A DNA stretch of 46,330 nucleotides. Source: JBAYHA01 sp964605975. GTDB taxonomy: Bacteria; Patescibacteriota; Patescibacteriia; UBA11705; JABHMO01. The stretch is from positions 1 to 46,330 of the forward strand of contig CAZSER010000001.1 in assembly GCA_964605975.1 (NCBI GenBank), given 5' to 3'. Positions 1 through 9,095 of the stretch are shown here, in pieces. How positions within the stretch are numbered: the first letter of the stretch is position 1; each line of letters begins with the position of its first letter. Position numbers and translations under genes: made by a program. The notes beneath the pieces are model-generated. The model did not search any database. It was not told the origin of the DNA and was given only the letters and a program-made list of their open reading frames with translations.

Positions 1-91
1 AAGATAATTCATCGTAAAGAATTTTCGCCCTCATGCAAAAAAGAATCTGTGTAATAAATAAAAAATAATTGAAAGATTTGCTTTTGGCCAT
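1..91 (-). CDS. Partial CDS at left edge, unknown product
   Basis: An open frame starts with ATG at 91 (reading leftward) and runs 30 codons without a stop to the window edge. A perfect GGAGG Shine-Dalgarno lies at 96-100 with a 4-nt spacer, which is the main support. The visible N-terminus (MAKSKSFNYFLFITQILF) is short, basic and then hydrophobic, as in a membrane protein or signal sequence. The product cannot be named. The strong ribosome-binding site resembles those of the small unknown genes elsewhere in the window. Confidence 0.5.
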   Translation of the reverse strand, partial: MAKSKSFNYFLFITQILFCMRAKILYDELS

Positions 92-275
92 TAAACCTCC
101 TTTGTTAAAAGCCAATCAGTCAATAAATTAAAATATTAAAGAACATATTAGATATAAAAATTATAACAGAAAATAAAAGTTTAGGAAATTTTTGTGGATA
201 ATTTAAGATATTATTTTTAAGAAAATAAAATTTATTATACAATTAAAGTATTAAAAAATAAAAATAAAAATAAAA
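92..275. other. AT-rich intergenic region
   Basis: A very AT-rich spacer between two divergent genes. It must carry promoters for both, but no hexamer pair stands out well enough to call. Just before the rightward gene the sequence is a simple run of AAAAAT units with no Shine-Dalgarno. Confidence 0.5.
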
Positions 276-1031
276 ATGTCAGGGACACAAGAATTATTAG
301 CGTTAGGTTTGTCAGAAAAAGAGGTAGAGGTTTATCTCTCTGCATTGAATCTTGGTTCGGGGACTGTTTTACAGATTTCTCAACGAGTAGGGATACCAAG
401 AACGACCGTTTATTCTCATGTAAAAACTTTAATTACAAGGGGCTTAATGAAAGGGAGGGACCGTTTTGGAAAAGTTTATTATGAGTCAGAGAATCCAGAA
501 AAATTAAAAAAGATTTTTGAAGAACAGGAACGGGAGATTTTACGAAAAAAAGAGCTTTTGGAAAATTTATTACCAGAGTTGGAATCTTTGTATAGTTTGG
601 CGAAGGATCGTCCCAGTGTTCGCTTTTTTGATTACAACCGTCCGGATGATTTACAAAAGGTCAGAGAAGAGATCGGCAGATTAAGAAAACAAGAATTGAT
701 TAATATTTTTAACTACGAAAAATACGGTCATTATTTTAGTCGTAGTCATGTGGAAAATATTTTAGATAATAATATAAGTTTGAAAACTTTGTATATCGCC
801 AAAAATAAAGTAGTAGATTTGAGAATAAAAAAATTATTGTCTAAGAAAAATTTTAGTATTAAATTTTTGCCAGAAGGTAAATTTGGGTTTTTGTGTGAAA
901 TTCTTGTTTCTGATCGGTATGTTTATATTGCTGGAACTGGTGGTTGGTTAATAATTTCAGATCCGCTTTTTTGTCATGCTTTGCACCTTTTATTTGAGGC
1001 GATGTGGGGGATTTCAGAAAAAGTTGAATAA
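276..1031 (+). CDS. TrmB-family transcriptional regulator
   Basis: A 251-residue protein. Residues about 5-65 form a winged helix-turn-helix of the TrmB type (LLALGLSEKEVEVYLSAL, then ISQRVGIPRTTVYSHVKTL), followed by a charged helix at about 75-105 that probably dimerises. The C-terminal part (about 110-251) resembles the effector domain of TrmB-like proteins; in archaea these sense sugars, but the ligand here is unknown. No Shine-Dalgarno precedes the ATG. It is a single-gene unit ending in a strong hairpin shared with the convergent operon. Family assignment is confident. Its regulon is not visible, although the neighbouring glycosyltransferase operon is an obvious candidate. Confidence 0.8.
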   Translation: MSGTQELLALGLSEKEVEVYLSALNLGSGTVLQISQRVGIPRTTVYSHVKTLITRGLMKGRDRFGKVYYESENPEKLKKIFEEQEREILRKKELLENLLPELESLYSLAKDRPSVRFFDYNRPDDLQKVREEIGRLRKQELINIFNYEKYGHYFSRSHVENILDNNISLKTLYIAKNKVVDLRIKKLLSKKNFSIKFLPEGKFGFLCEILVSDRYVYIAGTGGWLIISDPLFCHALHLLFEAMWGISEKVE

Positions 1032-1060
1032 ACTAATGGGTTTTAAAAAATTAATGGTAA

Positions 1061-1088
1061 CAAAAAAACGCCAAAAGGCGTTTTTTTG
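1061..1088. terminator. Bidirectional intrinsic terminator
   Basis: A perfect 12-bp stem (CAAAAAAACGCC pairing with GGCGTTTTTTTG) with an AAAA loop. The A and T tracts make it work in both directions, between the convergent TrmB-like gene and the surface operon. Its twin lies at 30117-30144. Confidence 0.9.
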
Positions 1089-1105
1089 TTTTGATTGGTT
1101 TTTTC

Positions 1106-3037
1106 TTATTTTTCTACTAGTCCAGTAGTATTGGCATGTTCATCTTTTTCTAATGCGGAGGTAGTAATGTTTTTTGTTCTAATAATGTTATCTAAGGTGG
1201 CGCTATCAATTGCGGAAATGGTAGTATTTCCAGTTAATTTTATGATTTGCCCCAAATCTTTTAATTGAGGTTTTATTGTTATTTTAAAGTTTGCATGAGC
1301 TTCGTTAATCGCTTCAGGTAGTCGGTCAATTAGCCAAAGGACTTCTCTGGTTGTTGAATCATAAGTTATTTTTCCGATAGTGGTACTTCTTTCTTCGCTT
1401 ATTTCAACATATTCAGGAACTGTTGTTTTGATTACAACATTATTGACTTCATGCCAGTCATTATTTAAATCCCAGAAAATTCTTAAAGAAGTTTCTTCGC
1501 CCACCTTAAAGGGCAAAGGTCCAGAGCCTAATGGAGTACCATCGGTAAAATAGTAAAGAGCTTTTACCCCTAAATCGAGATTAGAAATTAGTTTCATGGA
1601 AATTTCGGTGCTTTTAATTGGGGTTATCTCAATGTTGTCTGTTGTCTTTGCTATAAGTTCATTTTGAAAAGAAGCAAATGACTGTCCAATCTCTAAATTA
1701 GAGAATTCTTTTAAAGATTCTTTTGATTTTATTGGTAAAACCAAATCCAAAATAACTTCTTGTCGCGGTTTTATCTCTTTTAGTTCTTTTATTTTATCTT
1801 GATTCCAAAAAATTTCTTTAACTTCGTTGTTTTTTGATATTTTTCCAAAATTTTTATCTTCAATTTTTTCCCAATCCAAAATATCAACAGATGATGTTTT
1901 AACAAGAAGTTTTATTCCCGCGTCGAAAAAACTTTCACTCCCAGTATTTTTTATTATTAAGGAGAGGTTTAAAGGTTTGCCAATCTCAAAGTTTTTATTT
2001 TCTGAGCTTCCATTAATAATTAAATAAGACCAGAGCGGTTGTTCAATAATTTTTACTGAGGAGACAATTTCTTTTACCGGATGATAGATATTATCCTTGC
2101 CTGGAACTCTTATTGTTCCATTAAAATTTTTTGTTCTAGATTCTTCGTCAGTAAAATTTTGTCCGTCGTGAAAGAAACCCTCAATGATTATTTCAGGACT
2201 TTCTTGTTGTGGTTCTATTATTTCTATTTCCCATTCATTATTGTTTTCTATCGGTGATGGTTTTGAATTTAAAAAGGTAAAACCTTCAGGGTAGTCAATT
2301 TTTATTCTAGCTTTCTCATATAGAGTATTACCTGGATTTTTTAATTTTGTTTTAATTAAAAATTTATTAGTTAATATCGCATTAGCAGGAAGATTCAAGT
2401 CTAGTAAAAGATCCGGTTCTTCTGTTGTGATAGAAAAACTTTTTTCTTGTTTAAATTCAGAGTTAAAATTACTGGGAACAAAAAATATCCCAGCAGTTAT
2501 TTTTTGTTCATTATTTAAGCGGTCAACTATTTTTCCGGTTAAGGACATTTTTCCTTCTTGTCCCGGTTTGATTTCTCCGATTACTAATTTATGATTGGAT
2601 ATTTCTGGGCTTGTTTCGCTCATTATAAATCCGGATGGATATTGGAGGAGGATTCTAGCATCATATATTGGATATTCTCCATTATTTTTGTAATTTATAT
2701 TATAAGTAAAGGTTTCTCCTATTTTTATTTTATCAGGTGCGGAGATTTCCAGAGAGACGGAATCTGATTTAAAAAGTTGTCGATTGTTAAAATAAAAAAA
2801 ACCGGTTACTGCCGAAAAAACAAAAAACAAAAAAATAATAAAAAGATAAGCCAGTGTCACTCTTCGGCGATGAAAACGATTTTCTTCAATCAATATTTTT
2901 AAAGAATCAATGTCTGTTTCTTTGTTTTTGTGGTTATTTTGAGTGGTAAGTTCGGGATTTTCATTATATAACTCAACAAGTTCTTGAACCGGATCTAGAT
3001 CTTTGACAAAATGTCTTTTGAAGGGGGTTTTTTTCAT
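1106..3037 (-). CDS. Membrane-anchored DUF11/CARDB-like beta-sandwich protein
   Basis: A 643-residue protein. Residues 1-59 are charged and cytoplasmic, 60-83 form one transmembrane helix, and the rest is extracellular. The outer part holds several repeated beta-sandwich units with phrases such as IKIGETFTYNINYKNNGEYP and LTNKFLIKTKLKNPGNTLYE. These resemble DUF11/CARDB domains found in bacterial surface proteins. It is the last gene of a five-gene leftward operon, 15 nt after the DUF4012 gene, and ends at the terminator at 1061-1088. A structural or adhesive surface role is inferred; no catalytic motif is visible. Confidence 0.7.
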   Translation of the reverse strand: MKKTPFKRHFVKDLDPVQELVELYNENPELTTQNNHKNKETDIDSLKILIEENRFHRRRVTLAYLFIIFLFFVFSAVTGFFYFNNRQLFKSDSVSLEISAPDKIKIGETFTYNINYKNNGEYPIYDARILLQYPSGFIMSETSPEISNHKLVIGEIKPGQEGKMSLTGKIVDRLNNEQKITAGIFFVPSNFNSEFKQEKSFSITTEEPDLLLDLNLPANAILTNKFLIKTKLKNPGNTLYEKARIKIDYPEGFTFLNSKPSPIENNNEWEIEIIEPQQESPEIIIEGFFHDGQNFTDEESRTKNFNGTIRVPGKDNIYHPVKEIVSSVKIIEQPLWSYLIINGSSENKNFEIGKPLNLSLIIKNTGSESFFDAGIKLLVKTSSVDILDWEKIEDKNFGKISKNNEVKEIFWNQDKIKELKEIKPRQEVILDLVLPIKSKESLKEFSNLEIGQSFASFQNELIAKTTDNIEITPIKSTEISMKLISNLDLGVKALYYFTDGTPLGSGPLPFKVGEETSLRIFWDLNNDWHEVNNVVIKTTVPEYVEISEERSTTIGKITYDSTTREVLWLIDRLPEAINEAHANFKITIKPQLKDLGQIIKLTGNTTISAIDSATLDNIIRTKNITTSALEKDEHANTTGLVEK

Positions 3038-3052
3038 AATAGTTAGGAAAAC

Positions 3053-5662
3053 TTAACGATTTTTAATTGTACCTGCCAACCAAAAATCAGTTGAGTTAGT
3101 ATTTTGAAGAGAAGTAATTTTGTTTTCAGATCTTCTTTCTCCTCTAATAGGTAAAATAGTTTTTTCTTCAGGGACTGATAATTCAACAGAAATGGTGGTG
3201 TTTTGTTGTCCTGATTGTTTTTGAACAAAAATTGCATGATTTAAGCTATCATAGTTCCTTCTTAGGAGTTGTTTTTTGTTAAATCTAAGCTTGAAAGGAA
3301 GTTGATATTCAATAATCATTTCGGTAGATTTCCCACTATCAGTTTGCATCCAGTTAGCAAAAACAGTTTTACCAAGTTCATTATTAATAAAAGTCTTTGA
3401 TATTGGTTCAACGGAAATTTCTCCGGAAATTTCTGAGAGATAAGCATCCTTGTCCCAAAGTGGATCAGGTTTTTCAAAAAGAGTTACGGGGACATCTTTT
3501 TGTCCGGATACTTTGAGTAGTTTAGATCCTTTTGGGACATAGACCCGAACATAGTTTAGGTTTGGATCTTTACCAAATTCGTCCATTTTATCTCCGAAAT
3601 GTTCTCGTTTAATAGTAAGTTTATTAATAATAGAACCATCTTGGTTGATAGTTGATTTTAAGTCAATATTTTGATTAATAAATTGATCAGATTTTCCTCC
3701 TCCAATATTGGTATTAACTACTAACAAATAATCATGATTTGTTTGTTTTATCTCTCCCGTCCAGCCTCGTTGAGAAAAAACTTCTTGAATTTTTTTGTTT
3801 TTAAAGTAAAGTTGGATAGATTTTTGGGATAAAGAACTATTAATTATTTTAATTATTTCAGGATAATTAATTTGAGAAGAATCAAAAAACTTTTCAATAA
3901 TTAATGGTGCCAATTCAGATAATATTTTTTTTGGTTTATTATTTTTTTCTGACAAGATGTTTTCGGCGGAAATTGTTTTTTGTAATTCGGTAATAACATT
4001 TTCAGAATTGATTGTTTTTCCAAAAGAGGGAAGATGTATTGGACCGGTAAGTTTCATTATTTCTGGGAGGAAGGAGGAATTTATGGCGACAACACCGTCA
4101 ATTGTTGGTCCTCCGGCTTGTTCGTAAAACCATTTGATTTTTTTTGCCGAAACAGAAAAATCAGGATACCAGTTGGAGTCTTGTAATTCCCAGCGAGGAT
4201 TTATAAGATGTAGCGGGTGGGGAGAAATTACCGTTTTGGTAAGTTGTCCTTGGACATCGTAAGTACCACCTTCGGGAATTTCCAGATTTTTTATTTTTCC
4301 TCTATCAATGTCTACTAAAGCAAAACTACCCATAAATCCTCCCGTTGCTCTAATTTCATTGGAATTTTGAAAAACAAAAAGATATCTTTTAAAATCATCT
4401 TTACCCAAAACATCATTTAAAGTAATTAAAAAGTCTGCTAAATTAGTAATGTCAAAGTAGGCTTTTTGAAAAATATTTTTAGTCTCAATAAATTCATCTT
4501 TTAATTCAATGGGGATACTGTTAGGATTTATTTCTGATAAATCGGTATTAATTTGTTGTATGGTTGGAATGTTTTCAGTTATTGTTTTTTGGGCGAATGA
4601 AATTTTTTCTGTAAGTGTATCTGAGGAGCTAAAAATTTTATGCCAAGTTGGTATTTTTTCTCCAAGTAAAGTTATATTTTCTCCAATCCGAATAACTTTT
4701 TCGGCATCAGATAAATTAAGGCCAGGAAGAGGAACAATTTTAAGAATGGTTCGCAGAGCAATATTTAAATTAGTCAGTTGGTTTTCTATCGAAAGGAATT
4801 TTTGTTTAGCTTCTGAAAAGTCTTGTCCTGCCACTTCTAGATTATTTTGTAAAATATTTTCTTTCGCTGATTTTAATTCGGAAATTGTTTCTTGGGCATC
4901 TTGTTTTATCTTTTGTTCTAATCCCAAAAGGTGTTCATAGTGACCGAAAACTTTATAAGGAGAGATGATTATTAGTCCTAAAAGTAAATAAGTTAAAGCT
5001 TTTTTGGGCCAAAAATAGGGGATATTTAGATGATAATGCCAAGGTTGAGAAGTGAATTGAGAGTTTAGTTTTTCTGTCAATTTTGTTTTGATTTTGGTAG
5101 TGACTTTTTTTTGGATAATAATTGACTTTTCTTGTTGTTGAGTGGATTTTTTAAAAAATTTTTTCGTTGGAACTTTAATTTGACCTTCTTTTTGGGCTAA
5201 AAATTTTAAAACATTTTCTTTTGTTTCTAGCTGTTTTCTTTTTTGAGAAACCAGATGACTTAGATCCAAAACAAAAGGAGAATGCTCAACTCGGTGACCA
5301 ACATTTTTAATAATAAGTTCTCGTTTTTTACTGGGGAGTTGTTTTTTTTGAGCTTCGGGAAGAATAATTTCTTCTTCTTTTGGTAAATATTCCGCAAGAG
5401 CTTTTTCTAGAGAGTATTCAATTTGACGATCTGTTTTGTTGAAAAAATTTTGTTTATTAAGAATTTCATCTATTTCATGTTGAAGTAATCCAAAAGTTAT
5501 TGGTTTTGCTGGTGGAACCGATTTTTCTAGGTTAACATTAGTGGGTAGTTTAAAAAAAATTTTTTCTTTGGAAATTGATTTTTTTTTGCCTGTGGAGATT
5601 TTTTTCTTTAATTCTTGCTTTGTTTTTGTGGGTGATTTTTTATTTTTGGCTATTTTTTTCAT
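3053..5662 (-). CDS. DUF4012 domain-containing membrane protein
   Basis: An 869-residue protein with an unusually long, Lys-rich cytoplasmic N-terminus (1-220), one transmembrane helix at about 221-236, a coiled segment (about 245-300) and an external DUF4012 domain. The family signature is clear at 433-446 (NSNEIRATGGFMGS). DUF4012 proteins are common in CPR and Gram-positive bacteria and are often encoded with glycosyltransferases; their biochemical role is not established. The start overlaps the upstream glycosyltransferase by 23 nt, so the two are translationally coupled. The C-terminal part is beta-rich with no recognisable enzyme motif. Confidence 0.85.
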   Translation of the reverse strand: MKKIAKNKKSPTKTKQELKKKISTGKKKSISKEKIFFKLPTNVNLEKSVPPAKPITFGLLQHEIDEILNKQNFFNKTDRQIEYSLEKALAEYLPKEEEIILPEAQKKQLPSKKRELIIKNVGHRVEHSPFVLDLSHLVSQKRKQLETKENVLKFLAQKEGQIKVPTKKFFKKSTQQQEKSIIIQKKVTTKIKTKLTEKLNSQFTSQPWHYHLNIPYFWPKKALTYLLLGLIIISPYKVFGHYEHLLGLEQKIKQDAQETISELKSAKENILQNNLEVAGQDFSEAKQKFLSIENQLTNLNIALRTILKIVPLPGLNLSDAEKVIRIGENITLLGEKIPTWHKIFSSSDTLTEKISFAQKTITENIPTIQQINTDLSEINPNSIPIELKDEFIETKNIFQKAYFDITNLADFLITLNDVLGKDDFKRYLFVFQNSNEIRATGGFMGSFALVDIDRGKIKNLEIPEGGTYDVQGQLTKTVISPHPLHLINPRWELQDSNWYPDFSVSAKKIKWFYEQAGGPTIDGVVAINSSFLPEIMKLTGPIHLPSFGKTINSENVITELQKTISAENILSEKNNKPKKILSELAPLIIEKFFDSSQINYPEIIKIINSSLSQKSIQLYFKNKKIQEVFSQRGWTGEIKQTNHDYLLVVNTNIGGGKSDQFINQNIDLKSTINQDGSIINKLTIKREHFGDKMDEFGKDPNLNYVRVYVPKGSKLLKVSGQKDVPVTLFEKPDPLWDKDAYLSEISGEISVEPISKTFINNELGKTVFANWMQTDSGKSTEMIIEYQLPFKLRFNKKQLLRRNYDSLNHAIFVQKQSGQQNTTISVELSVPEEKTILPIRGERRSENKITSLQNTNSTDFWLAGTIKNR

Positions 5663-6782
5663 AAATTTTTTGATAAACGGCCAAGGTTTGTTGGGCGCAA
5701 TTTTGCCAAGAAAAATTTTGGATATTTTGTTGTCCTTTTTGTTTTAAAATCGAACTTTGTTTTTCGGAGGAAATAATTTTAAAAGCAACATTTGCTAAAT
5801 CTGTCGGTTTATACGGATCAAAGAATAGTGCCGAATCTGCCAAAACTTCATTCAAAACGGGAATATTACTTGCTAAAACCGGTGTTTGACAGGCCTGTGC
5901 TTCAAGTGAAATAAGGCCAAATCCTTCAATAAATGAAGGTAAAACAAATAATTTGGCTATTGAGTAGATTACTGGCAGATCGTTGTCGGAAATATATCCC
6001 GGAGTAAAAATAAATTTACGAAAAGGTGATTTAGAGCTCAGCTCCAAGATGTTTGTTGCATGAAGATCAGCTCGTCCCGCAATGACTAAATTACCGGAAT
6101 AGTTATAGGTTTTTTTTAAAATTTCAAAACCTTTAATTAAGGTCTCTATGTTTTTATGACTGCGCCAAACACCAACATAAAGGAGAAAGTTATCGGGTAA
6201 TCCGTATTTAGTTTTGACTGTGTTTATTATACCATTATTTTCTATTTTTACGAAGTTTTCGTCCACACCTTGATAGATTACTTTAATGGATTTTTTTTCT
6301 TTGTGAAAATGCGTGATAATGTCTTTCTTGGTTGATTTTGAAATGGCAATAACTTGTTCAGCCCGAGTAATCGTTTTTTGAAAAACTAAACGATGGGCGA
6401 TTCGGCGAAAAGAAGATTTCATTTTATGCCCAGGAAAGAAGATCGGAGTAATATCATGAATGGTGCAAACTGATTTTTTAGGGAAGAAAAGTGGAGAATT
6501 GAAATGTGGGAAGTGAATAAGATCAAATTTTTCATTAACTAGCTCTAATGGAAATTTAAACTGTTCTTGATATGAATACCAAGGGCTTTTGACTAAAATT
6601 TTGCGAACATTCGGGTAAGTTTCTTGATAGTCAGGATCTTGTAATTCCGCTTCTCTCATAAAGAGAAGATATTCATTTTGTTGATCAATTTTAAACAAGG
6701 CTTCAGTCATTTTTCTAACATAAGCACCGATTCCAGTACACTGTTTATTGCCATACATTCGGGCATCAATAGCTATTTTCAT
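5640..6782 (-). CDS. GT4 family glycosyltransferase
   Basis: A 380-residue GT-B fold glycosyltransferase. The N-terminal half carries the acceptor domain (MKIAIDARMYGNKQCTGIGAY, with the glycine loop near residue 18). The C-terminal half has the nucleotide-sugar domain, including LYVGVWRSHKNIETLI and the E-x7-E region PSFIEGFGLISLEAQA. The family transfers sugars from NDP-sugars with retention of configuration; donor and acceptor are not predictable. It is the third glycosyltransferase of the operon. Its end overlaps the DUF4012 gene by 23 nt, and it starts 3 nt after the previous gene. Confidence 0.88.
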   Translation of the reverse strand: MKIAIDARMYGNKQCTGIGAYVRKMTEALFKIDQQNEYLLFMREAELQDPDYQETYPNVRKILVKSPWYSYQEQFKFPLELVNEKFDLIHFPHFNSPLFFPKKSVCTIHDITPIFFPGHKMKSSFRRIAHRLVFQKTITRAEQVIAISKSTKKDIITHFHKEKKSIKVIYQGVDENFVKIENNGIINTVKTKYGLPDNFLLYVGVWRSHKNIETLIKGFEILKKTYNYSGNLVIAGRADLHATNILELSSKSPFRKFIFTPGYISDNDLPVIYSIAKLFVLPSFIEGFGLISLEAQACQTPVLASNIPVLNEVLADSALFFDPYKPTDLANVAFKIISSEKQSSILKQKGQQNIQNFSWQNCAQQTLAVYQKIYEKNSQK

Positions 6783-6785
6783 AAT

Positions 6786-7895
6786 TTATTTGTCAAGTGA
6801 TTTTATCAATTGGTTATTTTGAAATTTTATTTTTTGGATTATTTCAAGATACCGTTCTGATGATTTTTGAGAATAATATTTTTGTAAATTAGGATTTCTC
6901 GCCATTGCCTTTAAGGATTCTAGGAGTTGTTTGTTGTCAAAAACATTGTATAACATTCCGGCGTTGTTGACCACTTCACAGTTGGCTGAGTTTGAGGCCA
7001 CAATAATTGGCAACCCAAAGCTCATTGCTTCGACTAACGGTAGGCCAAACCCTTCGTAAAAAGAGGGGAAGACAAAAAATTCTGCTTTCTCAAACTCCGC
7101 CCACAACTCTTGTTCTGAAAGGTAGTTTTTGTAAATTATTTGAGGTTTATTTTTGGTTGCGGTAAAAATTTCATCAGAACCAAATCCTGGTTTGCCTATG
7201 AGAATTAGTTTATATTTAGGAAATGATTTTATGAAATTATTAAAAACTTTAACCAAATTTAAGATGTTTTTCCTTTTTTCTATAGTCCCTACAAACAAGA
7301 TGTTTTTATTTTTTGTTTCGTTAAAAAAAAGATTATCGGTGGGGAACTCTTTTTGATTTGGATAGTGAACTGAAATTTTCTCATCTTTTAAATTATAAAA
7401 GTGAATTAAATCGTTTTTGGTGTTTTGCGAAACTGTCCAGATTTTTTGGGCATTTTGGGCTATTTTTCGAGGATTGAATAAGTAGTGCCAAAGGCGACTT
7501 TTGAACGAAAAAAAATCAGGCACAATATGAAAACTTAAATCATGAAAAACAACAAAATAGGGTAGTGAGGTTTGAAAAAAATTAAGATTTGGCAAGATTA
7601 GGCGGTCCATTTTAACTTCGGGGAAAACTTTTTTTGCCAATTTTTCGATTTTGGGACCGCAATGGAAAAATTGGCTAACTTTTAATCTTTTATTTGATAT
7701 TTGATAATGTCCAAACTTAACTCTGGGGAGTTTTGCTAACTCTTGAGGATTATAAATTTTCTTTCCAGTTGTTAGTACAAAAAAATTATGGTCGAGTGCT
7801 TGTCGGCTTAACAGTTTGAGTAAGTTAATAGTAAAAAAAGTGACGCCCGTAGGTTTTTTTTCCATTAACGGGCGTCCATCAAAGAGAAAGTTCAT
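6786..7895 (-). CDS. GT4 family glycosyltransferase
   Basis: A 369-residue GT-B glycosyltransferase, taken to start at the ATG at 7895 (MNFLFDGRPLMEKKPTGVTF). The frame stays open to 8081, but the extra residues lack homologous character and lie inside the upstream gene. The chosen start overlaps that gene by 17 nt, matching the coupling style of this operon. The donor-binding half shows ILFVGTIEKRKNILNLVKVF and FPSFYEGFGLPLVEAMSFG, the usual GT4 motif with two glutamates. Substrates are unknown; surface polysaccharide or glycoprotein assembly is inferred from the operon. Confidence 0.85.
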   Translation of the reverse strand: MNFLFDGRPLMEKKPTGVTFFTINLLKLLSRQALDHNFFVLTTGKKIYNPQELAKLPRVKFGHYQISNKRLKVSQFFHCGPKIEKLAKKVFPEVKMDRLILPNLNFFQTSLPYFVVFHDLSFHIVPDFFSFKSRLWHYLFNPRKIAQNAQKIWTVSQNTKNDLIHFYNLKDEKISVHYPNQKEFPTDNLFFNETKNKNILFVGTIEKRKNILNLVKVFNNFIKSFPKYKLILIGKPGFGSDEIFTATKNKPQIIYKNYLSEQELWAEFEKAEFFVFPSFYEGFGLPLVEAMSFGLPIIVASNSANCEVVNNAGMLYNVFDNKQLLESLKAMARNPNLQKYYSQKSSERYLEIIQKIKFQNNQLIKSLDK

Positions 7896-8985
7896 TTTTT
7901 CGTTGTTCAATTTTTTGGAGAACAAAGTTTTTGATCTTTTCTTCAAAAATTTGACGATCAAACTTTTGGGCATGATTTTTAATGATTTCAGGGCGAAAAT
8001 CAGTTTCCTTGAATCGCAAAACTGCGTAAGCCAAAGATTCCCATGTTTGTTCATCAAAAAAATTTCCAGTTTCTCTATCAATAATTGTTTCTAATGCTCC
8101 GCCTTTTTTATAAGCGATCACCGGTCGTCCCGCGGACATTGATTCCACAGCAGTAATTCCAAAATCTTCTTGTTGAGGATTAATAAAAGCTCGTGCACGA
8201 CTTAGCAATTCAATTTTTTCTTTATCCTTTATTTTTCCTAAAAATTGAATATTGTTACGAGCCATTTTTTGTAGTTTTTTTTCTAATGGCCCGGCGCCAA
8301 AGATTTTTAATGGTAAATTTAGTCTATTAAAGGCTTGGATGATTAAATCAAATCTTTTGTAGCCAACAAATCTGCCCCCAGCCAAAAAATAGTTATCAAC
8401 TTTGCCGGTAATATGAAATTTGGAGGTGTCAACTGGCGGGTAAATTACTTGGCTTTCTCGATTGTAGTATTTCTTAATCCTTTTTTGAACTTCCAAGGAA
8501 TTGGCTAGGAAATGATCTACTCTTTCGGAAGCCAAACGATCCCACAATCTCAATTTTGTCAAAGTTAGGGGTAAAATTTTTTTCACCAAAGCATTGTGTT
8601 GGATTTCTTGTAAATATTGATGCGTATCTGTCCATAAAAATCGGGGAGGGGTGTGACAATAGCAAATATGTAAAGCCCCTGGTCGAGTAATTACTCCTTT
8701 GGAAAAGATAGAGGAGCTAGATATTATCAACTGATACTTTGATAAATCATGATGTTCCGTTGCCGAGGGCATTAGTGGTAGTAACCATTCATGTTTTTTG
8801 TTTAAAAGGGGAATATTCTGTAAAAATGATGTTTTAATTGGTTGTTTTGAAAAGTTATTAAAATGGTTTTTGTTATGTAAAAGAGTAAAAAAATCACCTT
8901 TTGGAAATATTTCCAGAAGTTCTTTGGCGACTCGTTCAGCCCCTCCGTCCTGAACCAGGTGGTCATGGACAATGGCAATTTTCAT
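7879..8985 (-). CDS. GT4 family glycosyltransferase, first gene of surface operon
   Basis: A 368-residue GT4 enzyme. The N-terminus (MKIAIVHDHLVQDGGAERVA) is typical of the mannosyltransferase-like branch, and the donor site shows INPQQEDFGITAVESMSAGR, with the catalytic-loop glutamates. It starts the five-gene leftward operon. The start ATG is 9 nt from a TGTTAAAAT extended -10 element, so the message is probably leaderless or nearly so. Exact sugar specificity cannot be read from sequence. Confidence 0.87.
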   Translation of the reverse strand: MKIAIVHDHLVQDGGAERVAKELLEIFPKGDFFTLLHNKNHFNNFSKQPIKTSFLQNIPLLNKKHEWLLPLMPSATEHHDLSKYQLIISSSSIFSKGVITRPGALHICYCHTPPRFLWTDTHQYLQEIQHNALVKKILPLTLTKLRLWDRLASERVDHFLANSLEVQKRIKKYYNRESQVIYPPVDTSKFHITGKVDNYFLAGGRFVGYKRFDLIIQAFNRLNLPLKIFGAGPLEKKLQKMARNNIQFLGKIKDKEKIELLSRARAFINPQQEDFGITAVESMSAGRPVIAYKKGGALETIIDRETGNFFDEQTWESLAYAVLRFKETDFRPEIIKNHAQKFDRQIFEEKIKNFVLQKIEQRKNELSL

Positions 8986-8994
8986 AGCTTTTAC

Positions 8995-9003
8995 ATTTTA
9001 ACA
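8995..9003 (-). promoter_or_regulatory. Extended -10 promoter of surface operon
   Basis: TGTTAAAAT on the minus strand, an extended -10 (TGnTAAAAT). The expected transcription start falls at about 8988, 3 nt from the ATG at 8985. No good -35 is seen, as is common with extended -10 promoters. Confidence 0.5.
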
Positions 9004-9060
9004 AAAAAACATAAAAATTAAAAGTTGATAACTATGTTTTTTTTGTTTTAATTTTAGGAT

Positions 9061-9086
9061 AAAAAAACTCGCTTGGTTAAGCGAGT
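9061..9086 (-). terminator. Intrinsic terminator of purA
   Basis: On the minus strand an 8-bp stem (ACTCGCTT with AAGCGAGT, loop AACC) is followed by a run of seven T, just after the purA stop codon. Confidence 0.88.
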
Positions 9087-9095
9087 GGGTAATTT

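Noticed and set aside
4509..4940. 143-codon frame opposite the DUF4012 gene
   Set aside because: It is antisense to a clearly conserved coding sequence and shows no domain; a composition shadow.
7896..8081. Longer start for the second glycosyltransferase
   Set aside because: The extra 62 residues lie within the upstream gene, do not resemble a GT4 N-terminus and lack a ribosome-binding site.
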